Notes: a model not told the origin generated them from the sequence alone. 7,547 nucleotides of DNA from a bacterium (GCA_029935295.1 JAOZKP010000134.1:1-7547), one strand, 5' to 3'. Counted from the first letter of the stretch, positions 1 to 6,696 are shown. Numbers and translations are program-made.

Positions 1-627
1 TTCGGAGCTTCCGGATTTGCCCGGGAGGTTGCTGACATCTGCCTGGCACTTGGTTGCCAGGATATTGTTTTCCTGGATGTAAACCCTGCGCAGAAAACCT
101 ATTTCGGTTATCCTCTGTATGGTGATTCTGAAATCTCCAGGCTAGCAGCTCAAGGGTGGCTATTTGCTCTGGGGATTGGCGACAACCAACTGCGGCAAAA
201 AATTTATTCCCGTTTTTCCCATCTTCCCTACCCTAACCTGGTTCATCCCTCAGCGACTTTTGGTGCCTTCGGCCAGCAGGAACCGCTGCAGGGGAAAAAA
301 GGCAATATCATCTGTGCCGGAACCCGTTTTACCAACCAAATAACATTCGGCAACTTTGGCATCTTCAACCTCAATGCCACCGTTGGTCACGACTGTCTTA
401 TTGAAGATTTCATCAATCTTGCTCCCGGAATTAATATATCCGGCAACGTGCATCTGGAAAAAGGTGTTTATATTGGTACCAACGCCGTCGTTCTGCAGGG
501 AAAGGACATTGATCATAAAATGCGAATTGGTTGCTTTGCAACCGTTGGCGCTGGAGCCGTGGTCACGAATGATGTTGCGCTCCGCACCACGGTGGTTGGC
601 ATTCCGGCCCGGCCCCTGGATCGCTGA
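1..627 (+). CDS. neuD: NeuD/PglD-like sugar O-/N-acyltransferase, 5'-truncated by window edge
   Basis: The frame is open from base 1 to TGA at 625-627 (208 visible residues). It starts inside the gene, because the first visible residues FGASGFAREV are the glycine-rich Rossmann turn that in NeuD/PglD proteins lies a few residues after the initiator. Residues ~1-75 resemble the PglD N-terminal sugar-nucleotide-binding domain. From ~80 the pattern is a left-handed beta-helix of hexapeptide repeats. NATVGHD (125-131) carries the His-Asp expected of the catalytic base (H130), and the end has the family signatures VGAGAVV (182-188) and VVGIPARPL (198-206). Known members transfer an acetyl group from acetyl-CoA to a 4-amino sugar nucleotide (PglD, LegH) or O-acetylate sialic acid (NeuD). 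Next to neuB it most likely modifies the nonulosonate or its precursor. N- versus O-transfer cannot be decided here. The next gene starts 3 bases after its stop. Confidence 0.9.
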   Translation, partial: FGASGFAREVADICLALGCQDIVFLDVNPAQKTYFGYPLYGDSEISRLAAQGWLFALGIGDNQLRQKIYSRFSHLPYPNLVHPSATFGAFGQQEPLQGKKGNIICAGTRFTNQITFGNFGIFNLNATVGHDCLIEDFINLAPGINISGNVHLEKGVYIGTNAVVLQGKDIDHKMRIGCFATVGAGAVVTNDVALRTTVVGIPARPLDR

Positions 628-630
628 CTG

Positions 631-1536
631 ATGTCCCTCATCGACCATAATGACCAGGGCCGACTGGCCTTTATGAGTGTGGTTTTCCCCGGTATTGAAC
701 CCTTTCTGCCCGACTATTTTGCTTCTTTGGTCGGCCAGCAGGAATCATCGCAGTTTGATATCGTACTGGTCAATGATGGCATTGCCGACCTGGACCCGTA
801 TTTGCCTTCCTGGCCAGCCGCCATCAGGGTGATAGATGGCTGTGGTCATCCGGCCGAAAATCGTTTACTTGGTTTCCAGTTCCTGGTGAGCAATGGCTAT
901 GACTTGGTGGTGTTCGGTGATGCAGATGATTTTTTTGCTCCCAACCGGGTGGCCCTTTCCCGGCAGCTCCTGCACCACTACGATATTGTAGTCAACGATG
1001 TTGACTTGGTCGATCAGCAGGGTCAGGTAATAGAACTTCGCTATTTTTCCCATCGACTGCCTGATAAATCCCAGATTGACTTTTCTTACCTGAGCGACAA
1101 AAATATCTGCGGTCTTTCCAATACCGCCATCAGGGTTTCCTGGCTGGATGATGTTGTTCTGGAAGAAGATATTATTGCTGCTGACTGGGCGTTGTTTACC
1201 GCGCTGCTGGGTCGTGGAGCGCGGGCGATTTTCACCAGCAAAACCACCACCGCATATCGCCAGCATGGGGCAAACTGCATCGGTTTGGGCGGCAGCCCTG
1301 ATGAAAGTTGCATTTCCCTCGGAATTGGAGTAAAAATCCAGCAATATAGTTTTCTTGAGCGGCAAGGTTACCGTTATGCCGGTAAACAGAAAAATGAATG
1401 TGAACAGCTGCGCCACTGTTTTGATGAGGATCCTGATTTTCGCCGCTGGTATGTTATGTGGGTGAAAAATCATCGACAGGATCATACCCTGTGGTGGGAG
1501 GAGATCATGATTCCGGAGGAAAAACCATGGAAGTAA
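631..1536 (+). CDS. Glycosyltransferase, GT-A/family 2-like
   Basis: A 301-residue protein with the layout of a GT-A fold glycosyltransferase. It has an N-terminal beta strand (LAFMSVVFPG, 12-21), then DIVLVNDG (43-50), a DxD-type metal/nucleotide site GDADD (96-100), an acidic ADW (184-186) where family 2 enzymes place the catalytic base, and YRQHGANCIG (209-218), the common C-terminal YRxHxxN motif. No signal peptide or membrane helix is visible, so it should be cytoplasmic or peripheral. It probably adds a sugar, perhaps the nonulosonate or a neighbouring residue, to the glycan; donor and acceptor cannot be read. Start: ATG 631 lies 3 bases after the preceding stop with only a weak ribosome site. 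ATG 673 is possible but would cut the first beta strand. Its last 10 bases overlap neuB. Sequence outside the motifs is not close to any named subfamily I recognise. Confidence 0.8.
   Translation: MSLIDHNDQGRLAFMSVVFPGIEPFLPDYFASLVGQQESSQFDIVLVNDGIADLDPYLPSWPAAIRVIDGCGHPAENRLLGFQFLVSNGYDLVVFGDADDFFAPNRVALSRQLLHHYDIVVNDVDLVDQQGQVIELRYFSHRLPDKSQIDFSYLSDKNICGLSNTAIRVSWLDDVVLEEDIIAADWALFTALLGRGARAIFTSKTTTAYRQHGANCIGLGGSPDESCISLGIGVKIQQYSFLERQGYRYAGKQKNECEQLRHCFDEDPDFRRWYVMWVKNHRQDHTLWWEEIMIPEEKPWK
1515..1520 (+). promoter_or_regulatory. Ribosome binding site that fixes the neuB start
   Basis: GGAGGA lies six bases before ATG 1527, inside the end of the glycosyltransferase gene. The same frame has an earlier ATG at 1458, but that extension overlaps 79 bases of the upstream gene and lacks a comparable site, so 1527 is preferred. 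Confidence 0.8.
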
Positions 1537-2582
1537 TGTTGACCGAGACGAGGGCTGTAGGTTCTGGCCATGAACCCTATGTCATTGCCGAGATTGGCGC
1601 CAACCACAATGGCGATATGGATCTGGCCCGGGATTTGATGCGGGCAGCCCATGAATGCGGTGCCGATGCAGTTAAATTTCAATCGTGGACCCCGGATTCA
1701 TTGGTTTCTAACGGAGAATATGAACGCAACCAGCAGTATACTGATTCACCCCATAAACATTTTGGCTCTTTGCGGGAAATGGTAGAAAAATATTACCTGC
1801 GGGAAGAGCAGCATTTTGAACTTAAAACATATGCGGATGAACTTGGAATTGATTTCTGTTCAACCGCCTTTTCTCTAGAAGAGATTGACCTTCTTGTCCG
1901 CTTGGATGTGCCCTATTTTAAGGTTGCTTCTATGGATATCAACAATCTTCCCTTGCTGCAAGCTATGGCACGAACCGGAAAGCCCCTGGTGGTTTCAACC
2001 GGTATGGCAACACTGGCGGAAATTGAAGCCGCAATCAAGACCATCGAAAATGAGGGCAACCGCGCCATCGTTTTACTGCACTGCATTTCTATCTATCCTC
2101 CGGAGTTTGGTGATATCCATTTGCGTAACATCGGTATGCTTGAACAAACTTTTGGATATCCCGTTGGTTTTTCGGATCATTCCCTGGGCACGGCAATCCC
2201 CCTGGCGGCCGTGGCCCTCGGCAGCTGCCTGATCGAGAAACATTTTACTCTTTCCCATGAGCTGCCCGGCTGGGATCATGAAATTTCGGCTACCCCGGAT
2301 GAGTTACAAACCATTGTTCAGGAAGGACGGCATATATTTCAGGCTCTCGGCAACACCTGTAGACAGGTGTTGCCGGCGGAAGAAGAGAAGAAGAAGTCTT
2401 TTCGTCGCAGCCTTGTACTCAGTCATGATCTGCCTGTAGGGCATCTCCTGCAAGTGGAAGACCTGCTGTGCAAGCGGCCGGGAACCGGCATCCGTCCCGA
2501 TGAGCTTACCTACGTGGTTGGCCGACAGCTGAAAACTTCATTACGACAAGATGACCTGCTTTCCTGGAGTGACTTACTGTGA
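1527..2582 (+). CDS. neuB: N-acetylneuraminate/legionaminate-type synthase (NeuB family)
   Basis: A 351-residue protein, the normal length of NeuB. The family enzyme condenses phosphoenolpyruvate with a 2-acetamido hexose (ManNAc or a 2,4-diacetamido-6-deoxy analogue) to make a nine-carbon nonulosonic acid. The TIM-barrel domain has AEIGANHNG (21-29, catalytic Glu22), VKFQ (Lys50), FKVAS (Lys132), STGM (Ser157), LLHC (His185, metal ligand), FSDHS (His218, second metal ligand) and EKHFT (238-239). The C-terminal SAF/antifreeze-like domain (~292-351) has KRPGTGI (316-322) with Arg317, the residue that reaches into the partner's active site in the domain-swapped dimer. All key residues identifiable by eye are present, so it should be active. 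Whether the product is Neu, Leg or another acid is not readable; the PtmE-like neighbour favours a legionaminic-type route. It overlaps the glycosyltransferase gene by 10 bases and spsF by 4. Confidence 0.93.
   Translation: MEVMLTETRAVGSGHEPYVIAEIGANHNGDMDLARDLMRAAHECGADAVKFQSWTPDSLVSNGEYERNQQYTDSPHKHFGSLREMVEKYYLREEQHFELKTYADELGIDFCSTAFSLEEIDLLVRLDVPYFKVASMDINNLPLLQAMARTGKPLVVSTGMATLAEIEAAIKTIENEGNRAIVLLHCISIYPPEFGDIHLRNIGMLEQTFGYPVGFSDHSLGTAIPLAAVALGSCLIEKHFTLSHELPGWDHEISATPDELQTIVQEGRHIFQALGNTCRQVLPAEEEKKKSFRRSLVLSHDLPVGHLLQVEDLLCKRPGTGIRPDELTYVVGRQLKTSLRQDDLLSWSDLL
2566..2582 (+). promoter_or_regulatory. GTG start/TGA stop overlap with ribosome site (neuB-spsF coupling)
   Basis: GGAG at 2566-2569 stands nine bases before GTG 2579. 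The neuB stop TGA (2580-2582) overlaps this start as GTGA, the usual arrangement for translational coupling. No ATG sits ahead of the conserved IIARTNSTRLPGK segment, so the GTG start is required. Confidence 0.75.
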
Positions 2583-3403
2583 GTACCGTTGCCTGCATCA
2601 TTGCACGGACTAATTCAACCCGTCTGCCAGGGAAAGTACTGAAAAAAATCGATGATCATTCAATGATTGAGATTATCATCAGGAGGCTTAAAAAATGTCG
2701 TGAAGTTGACTCTATCTATGTGTGCACCTCTACCGAACCAGATGACCGGGTGCTGCTGGAGATCGCCGCCGCTCAAGAAATCAAAAGCTATGCGGGAAGC
2801 CCTGAAGCAGTCATTGAGCGAATGCTCTCGGTGGCGGAGATGGAAGGATCTGACAACCTGGTCCGCATCACCGGTGATAATATTTTTACCGATCAGGCGT
2901 ACCTTGATATCATGATTTCCCGCCATCAGCAGCATCAGGCTGAGTATACTCGTACCGAGCACCTGCCCATTGGCATAACGGCCGAAGTCATGAACAGTGA
3001 AACCCTTGCCCGGTGTGCCGCCGCCATCCCCATCGAGTATACCCAATACCTGCTGCTCTATATGTTTCAGCCCGAGCGCTTCCGCTGCCTGGTGCTTAAT
3101 CCCGTAAAGGAACACATCCATCCCTACTGGTCTTTAACCGTAGATACTCCAGAGGACTGGCAACGCACCTGTAAAATCATTTCACAGGCCGGATCCCCTT
3201 TTATCTCCTATGACCGCATCAACTCTATCTGTTGCGAACATGAAATTCCTCATCTTACATTCCAGTCGACCGGTCTGGTGAATTTCCCCGCCGGGATCCA
3301 GTTGTGCTATGAGGCATTCCGCACGGAGATGGAACAGAGAATCTCTAATTCACACCGGGAAAGGGTAACCATGGTTCAATATCAAGAGGCTGTCAATGAA
3401 TGA
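2579..3403 (+). CDS. spsF: SpsF-like CMP-sugar cytidylyltransferase
   Basis: A 274-residue protein that starts with IIARTNSTRLPGKVL (7-21), the nucleotide-binding signature of the SpsF branch (COG1861) of CMP-sugar synthetases. It continues with YVCTSTEPDD (47-56), RITGDN (97-102), where the family has the metal-binding Asp, and LTVDTPEDW (186-194). By family analogy it uses CTP to activate a nonulosonic acid as the CMP donor, replacing a classical NeuA; no neuA is visible in the window. The neuB-spsF pairing matches the spsE-spsF order of Bacillus spore-coat polysaccharide loci. Odd point: the HVTPY-type motif usual in this family reads YTQYLLLY here (154-161), so substrate handling may differ. 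The ~60 C-terminal residues after the VDTPED motif have no signature I recognise. The gene starts at GTG and overlaps the next gene by 8 bases. Confidence 0.82.
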   Translation: MSTVACIIARTNSTRLPGKVLKKIDDHSMIEIIIRRLKKCREVDSIYVCTSTEPDDRVLLEIAAAQEIKSYAGSPEAVIERMLSVAEMEGSDNLVRITGDNIFTDQAYLDIMISRHQQHQAEYTRTEHLPIGITAEVMNSETLARCAAAIPIEYTQYLLLYMFQPERFRCLVLNPVKEHIHPYWSLTVDTPEDWQRTCKIISQAGSPFISYDRINSICCEHEIPHLTFQSTGLVNFPAGIQLCYEAFRTEMEQRISNSHRERVTMVQYQEAVNE

Positions 3404-4391
3404 GATAACCCTGGTGGCGGAAACCGCATTTTCCCATGAAGGAGACCTTGACTACCTGCTGAAACAAGTGGAGGATGCGGCAAAGGGGGGAGCCGATGCG
3501 GTTAAATTCCAAATTCTCCTGAAACCGGAACAATATTTTGCCCCTGGACACCCCTCCATTGCCCGGATTGCCGACATGGTTTTCAATTCACAGGAGTGGG
3601 ATGAGGTGATAAACCTGGCAGTTTCCAGTGGTTTGCAAGTCATTGTTCTGCCCCTGGAAAATGCCGCCTTTAGCTATTGTCTTGAAAGGATTCCACGCAT
3701 TAAAGCGGTAGAGTTGCATTCCGTCTGTTTTCATGATTTCCATCTACGGCAATTACTGAGAAAATGGCCGGGAACCAAAATCATCGGTATCGGTGGTCGG
3801 CAACTTTCCGAGGTTATGGAATTACTCAAGGTATTGTCTTCAGATAATTCCGCTATTGTTCTCATGGCTGGCTTCCAGTCATTTCCTACCATGATTACCG
3901 ACCTCGAACTGGCCAAACTAGCTCATTTTGCGGCGGAAACAGGTTGCACCATGGGATATGCCGATCATACCGCTCATGATGATTCTGCTTTTCACCAGTT
4001 GAATACTGTTGCCTACTTTCTGGGAGCTCGCTGGTTTGAAAAGCATCTGGTGGTGAGCCGTGAGGAATCACGAACTGATTATGAGTCCGCAGTCGACTGG
4101 CCGGAGTTTCAGCGAATAAAAGAGCATTTCCAGGAGTTGTTTGCCTGTTTGGGGGAAGGTGATGCGGAAAAACTCAACGAACGGGAAGTTGTCTACCGCG
4201 ACCGTGAAAAGTGCCTGGTGACCGTCGCGCCACTGGCTTCTGGGGATATTTTTAGTTGGACCAATCTGGCTCTCAGGGTATTGCCACAAAAAGGTGGTTT
4301 GAGCGGCCGGCACTTATCAGAAATTGTCGGTTGCCGGTCTGTTCGCGCCATAAAAAGTGGTGAGATGGTAGGTTTTGAGGACATTAAATGA
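3396..4391 (+). CDS. Divergent NeuB-family paralogue with altered active site
   Basis: A 331-residue protein with the same plan as NeuB: TIM barrel (~1-260) and C-terminal SAF domain (~270-331). Retained are AET (Glu9), SHEG (His14), GGADAVKFQ (31-39, Lys37), IKAVE (Lys103), YADHT (His191) and FEKHL (215-218). Changed relative to the neighbouring NeuB: the LLHC metal histidine becomes LMAG (Ala158), STGM becomes GIGG (131-134), and the SAF arginine in KRPGTGI aligns with Leu296 in RVLPQKGGL. The GFQSFPT segment (159-165) recalls a separate NeuB-like subgroup. It may use a different sugar or be a non-catalytic partner; the family's dimer shares active sites between subunits, so a mixed dimer with NeuB is conceivable. 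AGAGG (3385-3389) lies six bases before ATG 3396. The gene overlaps spsF by 8 bases and the next gene by 4. Family is sure; function is not. Confidence 0.85.
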   Translation: MNEITLVAETAFSHEGDLDYLLKQVEDAAKGGADAVKFQILLKPEQYFAPGHPSIARIADMVFNSQEWDEVINLAVSSGLQVIVLPLENAAFSYCLERIPRIKAVELHSVCFHDFHLRQLLRKWPGTKIIGIGGRQLSEVMELLKVLSSDNSAIVLMAGFQSFPTMITDLELAKLAHFAAETGCTMGYADHTAHDDSAFHQLNTVAYFLGARWFEKHLVVSREESRTDYESAVDWPEFQRIKEHFQELFACLGEGDAEKLNEREVVYRDREKCLVTVAPLASGDIFSWTNLALRVLPQKGGLSGRHLSEIVGCRSVRAIKSGEMVGFEDIK

Positions 4392-5440
4392 ATATAGAAC
4401 AATTTATTGTTGATGGCAGTGAAACCATCCGTGCGTCCCTGCAGAAGATGAATGAGGGCGGCCAGGGATTTATTGCCGTCTACCGGGAAGTAAAAGTGTA
4501 CGGTATTATAACCGACGGCGATGTCCGCCGGGCGATTCTGCGGGGTGTCGACCTAGATGAGGAAGTATCATCCATTGCCAATACCCGGTTCCGTTACCTG
4601 GAAGCATTTGATCGCCAAAAAGTCGAGGAAATTTTCGCTCATACCCCTGTCCGCCACCTGCCGATTATCCAGGAAGGCCGGCTGGTTGAGGTCATCTTTG
4701 AAGAAGCATTTTTCCTGGAGAAGGGGGAATCCGGGAATCAGCCGGCCGTCCTGGATGTCCCGCTGGTTATCATGGCCGGCGGCAGGGGAACGAGGCTCTA
4801 TCCCTATACCAAGGTGCTGCCCAAAGCCCTGGTTCCCGTTCATGGACGGCCGATTATTGAAATGATTATCGAACGGTTTAAAAACCATTCGGTGAATTCT
4901 GTTTTTATCTCGGTAAATCACAAAGCCGGCATGATCCGGGCCTATTTTGAGGATGTAAAACTGGATGATACCGAGATTCATTTTTTTCAAGAGGATCGTC
5001 CTTTGGGAACTGCCGGTGCCCTGGGTTTGATGAAGTCTTCGCTCGACCGGGACTTTTTCCTTTCCAACTGTGATATTCTTGTTAAAACTGATTATCGGGA
5101 GGTGCTTGATTTTCATCGCCAGAACGCTTTTGCCATCACCATTGTCGGAGCTTTGATTCATCATCGCATGCCTTACGGTGTCTGCCGGATAGAAAATGGC
5201 GGAACCTTAATCGATCTGGTTGAGAAACAGGAACATGACTATCTGGTAAATACCGGGATGTATGTTATCTCTCCCCGAGTTTTATCTTTGATCCCGGAGG
5301 GTGCTGCCCTGGACATGAATGAACTGCTTACCATTGTACAAAATGCCGGGCACAACGTCGGTGTATTCCCGATCTCTCAAAATGCCTGGGTGGATATTGG
5401 TCAATTGGACAGCTACAACCAGTTGCTCAAAAAAGAATAA
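4388..5440 (+). CDS. ptmE: PtmE-like CBS-domain sugar-1-phosphate nucleotidyltransferase
   Basis: A 350-residue protein. Two CBS motifs fill the N-terminus (~8-55, with YGIITDGDVRRAIL at 38-51, and ~58-108). A RmlA-like nucleotidyltransferase follows (~125-345) with MAGGRGTRLYPYTKVLPKAL (129-148: glycine-rich loop, Lys146), SNCDIL (226-231, metal Asp229), VEK (278-280), NTGMYV (288-293) and WVDIG (334-338, metal Asp336). This architecture matches PtmE of the Campylobacter legionaminic acid pathway, which guanylylates glucosamine-1-phosphate to give the GDP-sugar that enters that route. By analogy it makes the activated precursor here, with the CBS pair perhaps sensing a nucleotide. Other CBS-nucleotidyltransferase fusions occur in glycan loci with unknown substrates, so GTP use is an inference. 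GAGG (4377-4380) precedes ATG 4388, and the start overlaps the previous stop as ATGA. Confidence 0.85.
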   Translation: MNIEQFIVDGSETIRASLQKMNEGGQGFIAVYREVKVYGIITDGDVRRAILRGVDLDEEVSSIANTRFRYLEAFDRQKVEEIFAHTPVRHLPIIQEGRLVEVIFEEAFFLEKGESGNQPAVLDVPLVIMAGGRGTRLYPYTKVLPKALVPVHGRPIIEMIIERFKNHSVNSVFISVNHKAGMIRAYFEDVKLDDTEIHFFQEDRPLGTAGALGLMKSSLDRDFFLSNCDILVKTDYREVLDFHRQNAFAITIVGALIHHRMPYGVCRIENGGTLIDLVEKQEHDYLVNTGMYVISPRVLSLIPEGAALDMNELLTIVQNAGHNVGVFPISQNAWVDIGQLDSYNQLLKKE

Positions 5441-5460
5441 AACGGGGGGTTTTCACCATC

Positions 5461-5958
5461 ATGAATGATAAACATCGCAACGATTGCTCATCTGCCGGGC
5501 AGAAAAAACCGGTTGTGATGATTGTTTGTAACAACGGCGGCCATCTCCTGCAGGCGACACAGCTGAAAAAAATTTTCTCGCCGGATCAGCTTATTTGGGT
5601 AAGCAAGGAAGAGAGTGACAGTCAGAGCCTGTTACCGGAAGGTTTTATTCCCGGTTTTTTCCCAACCCAACGTCATTTCCTTAACTACTGCCGCAATTTC
5701 TGGCTGGCCATTAAACTCCTCAGCCGCCATCCGTCCCTGAAGGTGGTGCTTTCCACCGGTGCCGGCATCGCCCCGCCGTTTTTTCTTGCCGCCCGTCTAT
5801 TCGGACGAAAAACGATCTTCATCGAGAGTTTTTCTCGGGTTTTCTCACCCTCCTTGTCCGGCAGGCTCTGCCGGCCCCTGGCTTCCCGATTCTATGTTCA
5901 GTGGGAAGAAATCCGCCATCATTATCCACAGGCGGTCTATCGCGGGAGGATTTTTTAG
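5461..5958 (+). CDS. Alg14-like membrane-anchoring subunit of a split glycosyltransferase
   Basis: A 165-residue protein matching the N-terminal half of a GT-B (MurG/Alg13-Alg14) glycosyltransferase. VVMIVCNNGGHLLQ (18-31) is the first Rossmann strand and glycine loop, VVLSTGAGIAPPFFLAAR (95-112) is the second, and FIESFSRV (120-127) and FYVQW (144-148) are typical of bacterial Alg14-like proteins. In eukaryotes Alg14 anchors the catalytic Alg13 to the membrane and together they transfer GlcNAc to a lipid-linked sugar. In bacteria such pairs occur in exopolysaccharide loci and act on undecaprenyl-linked intermediates. The apolar 104-112 segment could mediate membrane contact. The partner gene starts 2 bases after this stop. 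The 20-base upstream gap holds a G6 run (5444-5449), a poor ribosome site. ATG 5518 is possible but would sit right at the glycine-loop strand. Confidence 0.85.
   Translation: MNDKHRNDCSSAGQKKPVVMIVCNNGGHLLQATQLKKIFSPDQLIWVSKEESDSQSLLPEGFIPGFFPTQRHFLNYCRNFWLAIKLLSRHPSLKVVLSTGAGIAPPFFLAARLFGRKTIFIESFSRVFSPSLSGRLCRPLASRFYVQWEEIRHHYPQAVYRGRIF
5944..5950 (+). promoter_or_regulatory. Ribosome binding site that fixes the Alg13-like start
   Basis: GGGAGGA lies ten bases before ATG 5961. An in-frame ATG at 5901 would add 20 residues before the first beta strand (ILVSCGTE) and overlap the Alg14-like gene by 58 bases, so 5961 is preferred. Confidence 0.75.
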
Positions 5959-5960
5959 AC

Positions 5961-6446
5961 ATGATCCTGGTTAGCTGCGGTACGGAAAAATACCCTTTCA
6001 ATCGCTTGGCGGTTATGGTCCAGGAATTTGCCACGCGCCAGCCGCAACGTCATTTTATCTATCAAAGCCGGGTAATGGATATCATTCCTCAGGGGAAAAA
6101 CATTGTCGTGCAAAGCATGCTTTCTTACCAGGAGTTCAAGATGGCGATTCGGCAATGCCGCCGCTGTATCTGCCATGCGGGGATTGGCTCGATTGTTACC
6201 GCCCTGGCCGAGGGGGTGATGCCGCTGGTCATTCCCCGGCGCCATGAACTCGGAGAGCACGTGGACGACCATCAGCTGCAGATCACCGAAAAACTGGTGG
6301 ACTTGGGTATGATCCGAGTTTTTCATTCCCTGGCCGAACTGGAGGCGCTGGTTGCCGGTGATGAGCAGGAAGGCATCAGGTACCAGTTTCAAAACCAACC
6401 ATTGCTGGATGATATCAAGGGGGCGGTAAAAGACTGGTTAGAATGA
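5961..6446 (+). CDS. Alg13-like catalytic subunit of a split glycosyltransferase (GT28 C-terminal domain)
   Basis: A 161-residue protein that is the C-terminal, nucleotide-sugar-binding half of a MurG/Alg13-type GT-B enzyme. ILVSCGTEKYPFNRL (2-16) is the usual first strand and glycine turn. CHAGIGSI (71-78) followed by the PLVIPRRHELGEHVDDHQ segment (88-105) is the UDP-sugar-binding signature, complete with the His, the Arg pair and the final DDHQ. It presumably forms one enzyme with the preceding Alg14-like protein and transfers a hexose or HexNAc from a UDP donor to a membrane-bound glycan intermediate. Length is normal for bacterial Alg13-like proteins, so the gene seems intact although a transposase relic begins at the base after its stop. 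It is the last gene of the run. No convincing intrinsic terminator follows it before the one at 6766. Confidence 0.87.
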   Translation: MILVSCGTEKYPFNRLAVMVQEFATRQPQRHFIYQSRVMDIIPQGKNIVVQSMLSYQEFKMAIRQCRRCICHAGIGSIVTALAEGVMPLVIPRRHELGEHVDDHQLQITEKLVDLGMIRVFHSLAELEALVAGDEQEGIRYQFQNQPLLDDIKGAVKDWLE

Positions 6447-6623
6447 TTGTCGGACGTAGCTCACTGGGCTGAGAATCCTCACTATCAATTTTTCAGCGGA
6501 GAGACTATTTTTCAATGGAAATTTCCGAATCATCCTACTGATCTGGTTTATCTTCGTAAACGTGTCGGCAAACCTGAAATCGAAAAGATTTCTCAATCTC
6601 AATTATCCTTTCTCAAAAAGTAA
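6447..6623 (+). pseudogene. Relic of an IS5-type transposase N-terminal domain
   Basis: Read in the same phase as the preceding gene, directly after its TGA, this stretch gives 58 residues and then TAA (6621-6623). The order LSD..W (6447-6467), ENPHYQFFSGE (6471-6503), FQWKFP, then LVYLRKRVG and EIEKI follows the N-terminal domain of IS5-family transposases, which typically read LSDE..W.ENPYWQYFCGE..FQ...P.DPSSL..WRKRIGE.G.E. The true N-terminus and the whole catalytic DDE domain are absent. I see no terminal inverted repeats or target duplication. It is an old fragment, not a mobile element. Family match is by recall of the motif pattern. Confidence 0.75.
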
Positions 6624-6635
6624 AAAAGCATACTT

Positions 6636-6679
6636 TTGACTGATTGACTTTTTTCTAGAAATCATATAACGAATATAAT
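6636..6679 (+). promoter_or_regulatory. Candidate sigma-70-type promoter for the riboswitch transcript
   Basis: Two TTGACT hexamers (6636-6641 and 6644-6649) precede TATAAC (6665-6670, 15 bases after the second) and a perfect TATAAT (6674-6679). Neither combination is ideal: the second TTGACT is 24 bases from TATAAT, and TATAAT at 17-base spacing has only TTTTCT (6651-6656) as a -35. Either -10 would start transcription about 10-20 bases ahead of the aptamer, which suits a riboswitch leader. Confidence 0.45.
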
Positions 6680-6695
6680 GTATTCTTTATATGAT
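6661..6695 (+). repeat. Nested inverted repeat over the -10 region
   Basis: ATCATATAA (6661-6669) is the exact inverse complement of TTATATGAT (6687-6695). Inside it GAATA (6671-6675) pairs with TATTC (6681-6685). One C/T mismatch separates the two arms, and the 5-base loop is TAATG. The palindrome is centred on the TATAAT, so it is more likely an operator or chance AT-rich symmetry than an RNA terminator. Confidence 0.6.
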
Positions 6696-6696
6696 C

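Noticed and set aside
865..1485. Long minus-strand open frame of about 206 codons opposite the glycosyltransferase gene
   Set aside because: It has no recognisable motifs and lies fully antisense to a gene with clear glycosyltransferase signatures; it is a codon-bias shadow.
1458..1526. N-terminal extension of NeuB from ATG 1458
   Set aside because: It would overlap the upstream gene by 79 bases, has no family similarity, and a strong ribosome site directly precedes ATG 1527.
4568..5164. Minus-strand open frame of about 198 codons opposite the PtmE-like gene
   Set aside because: It is antisense to well-conserved nucleotidyltransferase motifs, and its translation shows no domain pattern.
6614..6638. 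Possible terminator hairpin AAAAGTA/TACTTTT after the transposase relic
   Set aside because: It has only seven mostly A-T pairs with no GC-rich stem and no T tract. The strong terminator is at 6766-6812.
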